Part shown: positions 10,893 through 19,789 of the stretch, piece after piece
Position numbering within the stretch: position 1 is the stretch's first letter
How the letters are laid out: each line of letters opens with the position of its first letter
Source: Lotus japonicus
Taxonomy: Eukaryota; Streptophyta; Magnoliopsida; Fabales; Fabaceae
Length of the DNA stretch: 64,000 nt
Direction of reading: 5' to 3'
Assembly (NCBI RefSeq): GCF_012489685.1
Contig: NC_080045.1
Span: forward strand, 5,027,001-5,091,000
Notes under the pieces: generated by a model
Told to the model about the DNA's origin: nothing
The model's database searches: none
Seen by the model: the letters and a program-made list of their open reading frames with translations, nothing else
Position numbers and translations under genes: made by a program

Positions 10893-11320
10893 CTAAACCA
10901 TACAAGTCCCCAAAGAAATCTCCAACAACCTTTCCTTCTTCTTCATATCATCAATCTTCCTCAACAGTGTACCAATAATTTTCTTCTCCCTTGCAATTTC
11001 TTCATCAAACCTATCACATTTTACTAGTCCATGATATTCATCATACCAAACAAAGAATCTGCAGACTCTCTTGCCATGTATCTGCAAATACAGAAAAATA
11101 GAGCACATAAGAGAGCAGATAACAGATATATGAGAGCAAGGAGAAGACAATGGGTAAGAACACAAACCTTGAACAGTCCACATCCGTAAAATTTTCGCCC
11201 AGGGTTATCACCAGTCCAGGATGTAACTAGTGGAGCCTGAAAACCACAATCGCAAATCGGACCTCCCTTCCTCCTCTGTGAACAAGAATACGAGCCAGAA
11301 CTTTGAGACCCACCTCCCAT
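10893..11320 (-). CDS. GRF-type zinc-finger protein, MULE-borne second gene
   Basis: Two exons, 11320-11168 and 11081-10893, are joined across an 86-nt GT-AG intron (11167-11082) in phase 0, giving 113 residues. The GRF zinc finger spans about residues 22-65: CDCG near the start, then a T..N.GR.FYGC block (NPGRKFYGCG) and CRFFVWYDE after the splice, which preserve the C-x-C, C and C ligand pattern. A basic helical tail (EEIAREKKIIGTLLRKIDDM) follows. GRF fingers bind nucleic acid; many legume genomes carry small proteins of this type annotated as At4g04775-like. It is intact, unlike the convergent transposase gene, and its upstream side was separated from the right MULE end by the giant-LTR insertion 24 bp beyond the start codon. 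A role in transposition is inference, by analogy with the convergent mudrB of maize MuDR, to which it need not be related. Confidence 0.75.
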
Positions 11321-11663
11321 TTCCTTCCACCCTTCGCTTGGAGGAGCTTGTAACACCCCGATTTTCGGGTGCCACGGTAGTAACATGTTAAAGTAATTAT
11401 GCAATCTTTTCCAAAAGGGATTTATAAATGTGAGTATTTATTTTTTTTTCCTTTTCGAAGTGTTTCTAAAATATGTAATGCATACTCCCAACCGTAAATA
11501 ATTTACATCTGGCCTCGATCAAGGCACAGCATAGAGTACATGACAAATAAACTAAGATCCAACAACGGACTCACTATGCAATGACTCCATAAATCCGATA
11601 TACTCCCTATGATTTCCACACTGAGTAACCATAGGAAAGCAATGCACCGAAACCTACCCGAAC

Positions 11664-11798
11664 CTGCTGCCAGACGACGAAAGGAGGTGATGTGAGCAGA
11701 TGCTACTCCACTTGGAAGATCTATAGAAGACTCGAAGAATAGAGTCGGGTGTAGGGCTAGAGCCTTTGGGTAGAAAAGCTTACCGTTATTGGTTTAAG
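11664..11798. other. 135-bp segment inverted relative to the other LTR
   Basis: This segment (starting CTGCTGCCAG, ending GGTTTAAG) is the reverse complement of 33579-33713 in the other LTR, while sequence on both sides is collinear. In the 5' LTR the segment is bordered by CCTGC and GCAGG, a short inverted repeat that could have aided the flip. Confidence 0.85.
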
Positions 11799-12026
11799 CC
11801 GACCGCCCAAACACAAACATACAAACAAAGCCAAGGCGCTAGGGTCAACTCACAGAAATAAGTAGATATACACTCAACATGTGATATGGGGTATAGATAT
11901 ATGTTCATATATACATATATATAAACAATCCTAGCATGTTATGGCTCTAACAATGCTTCAATAATCAAACAGCACACAGTTCAAGTCAGAATGAATGTAT
12001 GTGTGATATGCAATCATGATCCGGAT

Positions 12027-12254
12027 TTGTGACGCGTTCCCGTTCGCCACAAGTGAAGCATTCCCGTTCTTCACTATGGATGAACCATTCCCGTTATTCA
12101 TCCTGGATGAACCATTCCCGTTATTCATCCTTGGTGAACCATTCCCGTTATTCACCATATGATGAACCATTCCCGTTATTCATCATTAATGCAGGGTGAA
12201 CCATTCCCGTTATTCACCATGAGATGCACAGGTGAACCATTCCCGTTATTCACC
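12027..12254 (-). repeat. Hairpin array 1 (eight units, loop CCATTCCCGTTA)
   Basis: Eight inverted-repeat units lie at 12027-12052, 12052-12075, 12078-12103, 12105-12130, 12133-12156, 12159-12186, 12195-12218 and 12231-12254. The loop is nearly constant, while the arms differ between units but stay complementary: AGTGAAG/CTTCACT, GGATGAA/TTCATCC, GGTGAA/TTCACC, ATGATGAA/TTCATCAT. Only the first unit is imperfect. The array is repeated in the other LTR. Confidence 0.85.
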
Positions 12255-12341
12255 CGATTGATGCAATATGGTTAGCCAAACAACGAATCGTCCTTACCAC
12301 GTAAGTGTTTAGCTCAAAACCCAAACTCACAACAAACCCAA

Positions 12342-12643
12342 GAGTTAGTGTCGGTCAATACAACACAACTCGGAGTAAGTGTCGGTCAATACAACACCAC
12401 TCCACCAACAAGAATACACAAGGGTCTAGTGTCGGTCAATACAACACAGCCCAAACAACAAGAGCACTAAGTGTCGGTCAATACAACACGGCTCCAACAA
12501 CAAGATAACCCAAAATCAAAGCCAGAGTCAGTGTCGGTCAATACAACACGACTCGGAGTTAGTGTCGGTCAATACAACACAACTCCCACCACAAAACCCA
12601 CAAACAAAGCCCAGAGCCTGTGCCGGTCAATACAACACGACTC
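12342..12643 (-). repeat. Hairpin array 2 (seven units around GTGTCGGTCAATACAACAC)
   Basis: Seven units lie at 12342-12371, 12372-12403, 12422-12452, 12462-12494, 12525-12554, 12555-12586 and 12614-12643. A constant core with GTGT/ACAC ends is framed by outer arms that vary together: GAGTT/AACTC, GGAGT/ACTCC, GAGC/GCTC, GAGTC/GACTC, GGAGTT/AACTCC. Units c and g pair less well. Confidence 0.85.
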
Positions 12644-15600
12644 GAACAACACTCCCAAGAGTACTAGAGTACTCGGTGACTTTCAATCATCACCATAGCT
12701 CACCTCAGTGGCTTTCCCGATTCCAATAACTCTCCAAACCCACAACAAAGTCGACTTTTCCCCGTCTTTCGTAAATATTTTCCCCTTCAGTTCTCCTATG
12801 CTTAAACGTTAATAAAAATTGTTTCAATTCGAATTAGTCAAGTTATGAGTTTATTTCTCAAAGTCTAAGTTTCCCAAGTCTTTAGTTTTTCAAAGCTCTA
12901 TCATTCTAAGTTTTCAAAGATCAACCACCCAAAATACATTTCCCGGGGAAAGTCTAAGAATTCCAACATATGGCTAAGTCTCAAACCCCACATTTGGACT
13001 TGCCTAGGGTTGTTCATCCAACCCGAAATATCAAAGATCACCAGATCAATGAATCTCCACTCCGAAATTGCGTCAAAACGCTCAATCCAACAAAAGCACA
13101 ACATCACAAGTATGGAAAAGCATCATAACATCAACTCATCATCAAAAACAACATCAGATAAAGCATAAGTCGAATTTATCGACGCCTATCATGCAGTCAT
13201 AGCTAATATGTAAGTTGCCCTAACCTTAGGCGCTTTCCTTACTAAGTTGCGACTCAAATCAAATCCAGTCATATCTTTGCTTTCCCGTGTTGGCTCACTT
13301 CCGTCTGTTCTTTGGCTTCTTCGTCAAGCGCTTCCGTTATTCATACCCTTCATAAGTACACATAACATAATCACTAATTGAGCTACCTACTTTCCAAGTC
13401 TAAAGCTACACTCTCAAGCAATTGACTCGAAGAAATCACAAGTTAAACTCAATCTCCTTAATGGTTATAAACCATCAAGATCAACCTCAGAAATTAAGAT
13501 AAGTCATCATAATGACAACAAAGCAATAACAAAGCTTCAAAATCTTATGACTTAGTAAATCAACTTTAAAACCAAATACTCATATGCTTGTCAAAATAGA
13601 TAAGTACACATTACTAGTACTTACTCCTCTCATTTTCCTTAGAGATCTCAGTCTCTAATAGGATACTCATTGAGGTATTTTCGCAATACTACACACCACT
13701 TCCCGTTAAAGCAATTAACACAGCATCTGCAATAGCTTACTCCTATCATCCTCCTTAAGTAATCTCTTCCCGTTTTCTATTCCATAATCCTCTTTATCCT
13801 CAATACTTACTTATCAAGTCACCTACAACAACTTAATGTCTCAACTCGCTCTCACGATCTATTCCTCAAGCCAACGTTGTATCATTATCAATTCTTATCA
13901 AAACCACTAACTCTTATCAAGTAATCCATAAACCATAGTTAACTTCCAAGGCAACCAACTCTTCTTATCTAATGATTATGTACTTATTCATGACTCATAA
14001 GCTCCTTCAAAACGATCGAATCATTTCTCTTAAACTTAAACTCGCGATATCTCATTAGACACACAACCCTAGTCTCTTCGAAACTCCACTTTGGTTCTAC
14101 AAAAATCCCAACTTATAGATAAGTCATCAATCTCTAAGAAATAACTTCTAGTCCTCAATCAATCCCTTAATCACTTTTAAGTCCTTGAACTTCCAAAGTT
14201 TCAAATCTAGACCTTCTAGAACCAAGTATTTATAGTAAAGCTCATAGACTTCTTGGAATTCAAGATTCAATCCTAAGTCATCTTCCAACATCAAGATTGC
14301 AATCATAAGTTAATCCATTCTAATTAATACCTTTCGGAGTCTAATTCCTCACTCGGAAATCCAAACTTAATTGCTCTAACTCTATCCAATCTTGTTATTC
14401 CTAAGCATCCATCGACTAGCGAGATAGTATCAATACGCTTATTCCCAAACACTCCGACAACTTGTTCGACTTTCAAAACTTTTCGCAATCGCTTTTTAAC
14501 GAATAAATGTGTGTGAACTCAAACGTTCTCTATTTTCATAAACGGATAAACAACGTACGTAAGTAAGTTTAAAAATATGTCTTCCTACTCCAAAGCATTG
14601 CAATATCGATTAAAATAAAAGGTTTTCTCATCTTTTTCCCAAAGCAATTCTTTTCACTTGAAATAACTAATTTTGTCAAACGATTATAAACTGTACAGCA
14701 ACTTTAGCTAATTGTTAAATACGTCAAATGACCTCCGAAAAATCTAATATTTTTATCCTGGCTTCATCTACAGGTTTTGTAAATCCTCATAAATTTTCAA
14801 GTCTAAATTCAAAGTAAAAAATTCAGGAAAAATCGAATACTACAGCAGTTCGTGAGAAACGGGACAGCTTAACCCGTGCTCACCAAAATGCGTATAACTT
14901 GAGCTAGACAAATCGAAACGAAACGAAACCAGTGTCAAAAGTTTGCTCACAGAAAAAGCTACAACTTTTATGAAGAACACAGTTCGAAAATATTAACCGA
15001 AACATACGATTTTAACAGAACAGCGGCTACTACTTTTGAAAACAACAACAGTTTTATGTGAGTTTTCGCAAAAGCTTTTCAAGCACATTAAGGCTTAAAA
15101 CAAAATCCTTAAAACCCCCAAAACCACTTAACTCAAAGGAAACAACTTTTTAGAAAACTTAATACATTAACATAAAACTCTACTCAACCACTCAACCTTC
15201 GTAAAGAGATTAGTAAAACATATTACATTAGAAATATATATTTTCTTCAGCCAATTAGCAGTAGAAAGAGTTTCAAATATGTTTTATATTAAAGTAGACT
15301 CTTGGGGCTTTCTAAAAAGTGGTCATACACCTAAAACGGATAAAAGATGAGAGAGTTATGCAATTTTCAAGTTGGAGAACCGAAACAGGGAATTGTCCCC
15401 TGCAGGTTCTGTTAGTGACGGAAAAACAGAGCTTTGTGACGGAAAAACTGATGTTTGTGACGGACTTCATAACAGAACGTGGTTTTGAAATTTCCAACAT
15501 GTTCTCAGCACCATAACACTATCTCAAACCATTTTGATTCATCTAAACCCCAGATAAATTTAGAAATCAAATATACAAACATACTAATCAAGAAATTAAG

Positions 15601-16143
15601 GCTTTTACCAAGGAAAATGAGAAGATGATGTGCCGGTGGCGTCCTCTGCGTGGTGGAGCTCACGGTGGTGGTGCTTGGGTCCTTTCATGGGGGTCTCCAT
15701 TCAAAACCAGAAGAAGGAGAACAAAGATGGTGGATTGTTAGGCTCCATGGAGAGCAAGGAACGGTGGTGGTTAGAAGATGGAGCAAATATGTGATGAGAA
15801 GGGGTGTGTGTGGCTTTCATATTGGTGGTGGTGCCATGTTTGTTGCTGCAAGTTAGAAAGGAGAAGAATCATGGTGATAGTGATGGTGTGATCAGCGGTT
15901 GCAAGAGGGAGAGTAGAGGTGGTGGCTCATGGACTGGTTGTCCATGGAGAAGAAAAGGATGTGGAGATGCTGATCAAAAGAGAAAGAGGAACGGTGGGGA
16001 GTTGTTGCAGCAAATAAAAGAAGGAGATAAAGTAGGTAACAAAGAAAGAAAAGAAGAAGAAAAGGAGAAGAAAGGAAGAAAGAGCAGAAATGGGTCTGCT
16101 GAAGAAAGAAAGAAAACGTGAAGGAAGAAAAAGAAATAGTGAG

Positions 16144-16521
16144 TGTTCTGTACTAGGGCAAGCTTATGTAAGAGAAAGACAAAAAGTAAACCCTAGCAGA
16201 GCACTAAAATAGCAAAACTACCATAAAAGGAATATTCTCATTAATGCTGAAAAAGTTGGTCTCGTACAAGTGGATGACCTCCCCTTTTATAGAGGGGGTG
16301 GTCATGATATGGATCTTTCCTATATTTGGGCCTGACAATCAGGGCCCAAATCCCCGTACACATAAGACAAATCCAAAGGAATCTTCCAGCTGGCTTGTGG
16401 GTCCATCACCTAAGGGAGGGCAATGAAGCTCGTCATGTTGCCTTTCCCGCCTTGGCTATCGTCAATGGTTTATTGTTCATTTTGGGCGGGACATAATCTT
16501 CTTTATGTCCCGCCCAGTCCA
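16144..16521 (-). repeat. 3' LTR of the Tat element
   Basis: 378 bp. Near the sense-strand start is a perfect palindrome with 13-bp arms GGGCGGGACATAA/TTATGTCCCGCCC and a 6-nt loop at 16484-16515. A sense-strand TATA box (CTATAAAAGG) lies at about 16284-16295 inside a second, weaker inverted repeat (CCCCCTC/GAGGGGG-like). Confidence 0.93.
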
Positions 16522-16884
16522 CATGCCCCCAAGACATGAGACTCGAGTAAAGAGTTGAAATGTCTTCATCATGTTACCTAGTAGTTCGCCTCCATTGTTT
16601 ATTCGTTCATCGCCATTTTACCTTCGTTGTTACATCGCCATTTTCACGCTTCGCCACCTTTGTTGCCGTTTCAAAGATATGTCGCCATTAATCATAACCG
16701 TCAACCACGTCTTTTCAACTGACGCACGTATCCTTATTTTCCGGGATTTCGTCATCATTTGTTATAAATGCAATCTTCAGTTGCGCGTCTCGAGGAGTAA
16801 TGTCTTTTCGCTTCCTAACTTTTCGAATTTCAAATCCCACGATCCCACGATCTTCCCCCACTCATTCTCTCTCTTCCTTTCTCT

Positions 16885-16892
16885 CTATAAAA
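16885..16892 (+). promoter_or_regulatory. TATA box for the antisense gene of the Tat element
   Basis: CTATAAAA lies in a CT-rich context, about 300 bp upstream of the first in-frame ATG (17184) of the antisense gene. It is outside the LTR, so the gene appears to have its own promoter. Transcription is not shown by sequence alone. Confidence 0.6.
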
Positions 16893-17183
16893 TCCCCTTT
16901 TCACTTTTCATTTTTCACTTTTGCTCTGAAAACCCTTTTCACCGCAGCTTTCATTCTCTTCTTTGAACTCCGGTGAACCTTTTCTTCCTCCGGCCGTCGT
17001 CATTGCGCGGTGCTCCCCTATCGCCGACGTTCTCCTTTCTCAAATTCACGTTTCTCCCTCTGGTTAGTTTTTCTCTTTCTTGAGACTCTTCGTTTACTTC
17101 TTTTTTCTGACTCTGTTCATCTTCTTTCTTCTTTTAACTCTGTTCATCTTCTTTTTACTTTTAACTCTGTTCATCTTCTTTTT

Positions 17184-19318
17184 ATGAAACTGCCTCGCAT
17201 GTCTTTACCAAACGCTAGCCTTTCTTCCCTAGAACTTTCTTCACCCTCCACGGAGGAGGAAGTTGTCGCCCCTTCTATAATTGAAATTCATTCCTCGCCT
17301 TCTACCCATGATGATTCCGGTCCCGCCGGCTCTGTAGACTCAATTCTCTCCTCTAACGGAGATTTGTCTTCACCTGAATGGCGCTCTGACGTGCATTTAG
17401 TTGAAGATAAATGTCTGTTGCATTCTATCTGGAGCAGCGTTGGGAGCATTAGTTCGCTTCGAATTTCTGCTCAAGGGTTCACGAAGATAGATCCCGCCAC
17501 CTCGAATAATGAAGATCATCTGTTGAATGTCCTCCCATGTGGCGAAGATGACTGTGTTCTGTTGCGTAAAGAACCAGACGATGGATCGCCCGATTTTTTC
17601 TTTGTTTATGGCTACTTCTTCTTAGATTTAAACATTAAACTTCCTTTCTCGCCGTTTATATGTCACGTTCTTTCTTTTCTGAATGTGGCGCCTTGCCAAC
17701 TCCAGCCCAACGCCTGGGGTTTCCTCCGCTGCTTTGAAATTCTTTGTGAACACTTGAGTTTCACTCCAACCTATCCCTTGTTCTTCCTTTTCTATAAATC
17801 AGTCACCACTAAACCTACTTCTGTGAAATGGGTTCCACTATTAGCCCGTAAGAACATGAGTCGGTTTACCGCCCTTAAAAGCCATTACAAAGTATGGCAG
17901 AAGAAATACTTTAAAGTTGTGGAGTCGCCCGAAATAAAGAACTTGTTCCGAGATTCTGACAATAACCCCCTCTTCCCTTTTTACTGGACAAAGAACCCTC
18001 GCCGAAAAATATCTGTTTCATACGACGCCTTGGATGAATCTGAACAAGGCGTCGCCGATTACCTCCGCACACTACCAGTAATTTCCGGTCACGACTTGAT
18101 TGAGGCGTCGAAATCCGGCACTTTAAATCAATTTTTTAGTAAGTTTATAATCTTTGTACGTAACTTCTTTTTCTTTTTGTTCATGTATCTCGTCTAATTG
18201 ATGTTTTCCGTACAGCTACGATGGGAAAAGGCAAGGTTGACGCGAACCCACTCAAGATGAAGGAGTACCTCGCCCAGTCTGCTGCGGCGGCGAAAAAGAG
18301 GGCCGCCGAAACTGAGCAGAAGAAGAAGAATGAAGGTACCTCGGGTTCTGACAACGTCAGGGACCCTAAACGTCAAAAAACTTCAGGTGCTGCTGGTGGT
18401 AAGCCTCTCCACCAATCAACTCTTGATTCAAAAAGTCGTCCCGCTGAGAAAAAGAAGGGACATGACAATGTCCCGCCCCCTCAACAAGATTCAAGCACGC
18501 TGATCAACCGCCCATCAACTCCATTTGGCCAAGCTGGGCCTAGTTCAGCCATTGGTGGCGAAGCTCCTCCCCCCTTGCTGAGCTTGTCGGATCCTCACTT
18601 CAATGGGCTGGAATTCATGACCCGTACTTTTGACAACCGGATTCACAAGGACATTTCCGGTCAGGGTCCCCCCAACATTGCTTCCATGGCGATCCATCAC
18701 GCACTGTCTGCCGCCAGTACTGTAGCGGGAATGGCTCAGTGTGTGAAAGAGTTGATCTCAGCCAAAAACCGTTTTGAGAAGAAGGCAGCTGATTACAAGA
18801 CAGCCTATGAACGGGCTAAAACTGATGCTGAGACCGCCAACAACAAGCTGAAATCTGCTGAGGAGAAGTGTGCTAAATTAACTGAAGACTTGGCTGCTTC
18901 GGACCTGCTTCTTCAAAAGACCAAGTCTCTTAAAGAAGCCATAAATGACAAGCACACTGCCATTCAAGCCAAATATCAAAAGTTGGAGAAGAAACATGAT
19001 CGCCTGAATGCTTCCATCCTAGGGCGTGCTTCTCTCCAATATGCTCAAGGCTTTCTGGCGGCCAAAGAGCAGATCAGTGTAGTTGAGCCGGGCTTTGATC
19101 TTTCCCGCATTGGGTGGCTGAAGGAGATCAAGGATGGTCAAGTAGTTGGTGATGATGACATTAGCCTCGATCTCCTTCCCCAATTCAATGATGAGAGTGA
19201 GCCTGAGGAAGATGGCGAGGATGGGAATGAGCAGCACAGGAATGAGGATCAAGGGAAGGAAGATCCTCAAGCTGGGACAAGCCAGGGCAACAACGCCAAC
19301 AACGAGAACCTGGCTTGA
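17184..19318 (+). CDS. Antisense ORF of the Tat element, putative gypsy-type transposon protein (PF04195-like)
   Basis: Two exons, 17184-18138 and 18216-19318, with a 77-nt GT-AG intron (GTAAGTTT...CCGTACAG) that joins in phase and gives 685 residues. The frame opens further upstream (to 17010) but without an ATG; 17184 or 17199 are the plausible starts. Residues about 135-245 (FFVYGYFFLDLN, then VLSFLNVAPCQLQPNAWGF, then CEHLSFTP) resemble the Transposase_28 or putative gypsy-type transposon family, described in plants only by its link to such elements. A basic stretch follows (KKRAAETEQKKKN), then a long coiled coil at about 505-590 and an acidic tail. It faces the gag-pol gene tail to tail, with 471 bp between stops. 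Tat elements such as Grande carry antisense ORFs at this place. It is intact and function is unknown. Confidence 0.75.
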
Positions 19319-19789
19319 ATTTGTTTTTATTTTACGAAGTTGAAATTTTTCTTTGGGCATTGCCCTGTTTTATTTTCATTCCAAATCATGTATGGGCATC
19401 GCCCCCTTTTTTCTACTTTAAATGGATATCATCTTAAGTTCATTCGTTGTTTTTAGTTGTTCCCAACTTTCGTTGTTATATACCTTAGCCGATTTTTCGA
19501 CGAGGCTTGGTTTCTAGTGGCCACTAGAATTGCCAAGGCTTTTAACTTTTGAAGGCGATACTTTCTTATTCCGAAAGGTTTACTCGCGGTATTGCATACC
19601 TTGATACGATTTGCATTGCATGAACTCGTAATAAAAATTCAAAACATATATGATTCTGTTGAAATGATCTTTTCATTAATTTTCTTTCGTATGGGAACAA
19701 TTGTCCCTTCATTACAATTGTCGCCTCATTAAAAACCTTTCCAAAGAAAGGGAAAAAGAGTGCGACTTTGTTCACATTTGTTGTTTCTA
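19319..19789. other. Region between the convergent Tat genes
   Basis: AT-rich sequence separating the stop codon of the antisense gene from that of gag-pol. It probably holds overlapping 3' untranslated regions. No further gene was supported. Confidence 0.5.

Noticed and set aside
12342..12643. Regularly repeated 19-bp motif with unlike spacers, CRISPR-like at first sight
   Set aside because: Spacing is irregular, flanks pair with each other, the DNA is inside a plant LTR and is duplicated in both LTRs. It is a hairpin array, not a CRISPR.
12305..12698. Short open frames with repeated VGQYNT peptides (also 34221-34614)
   Set aside because: They are translations of hairpin array 2 on the antisense strand. 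The peptide repeat follows from the DNA repeat.
15650..16121. Gly/Val-rich and Lys/Glu-rich open frames in the giant LTR (also 37566-38037)
   Set aside because: Low-complexity GGT and GAA-rich DNA on the antisense strand of the LTR, overlapping frames, no domain. Conserved between copies only because the LTRs are duplicates.
16244..16426. 60-residue frame repeated at 25401-25583
   Set aside because: Lies wholly in the Tat LTRs, antisense. The duplication is explained by the LTRs.
17010..17183. Upstream extension of the antisense Tat frame
   Set aside because: Open but lacks an ATG, and consists of a repeated SVHLLF word from a CT-rich leader. The start was placed at 17184.
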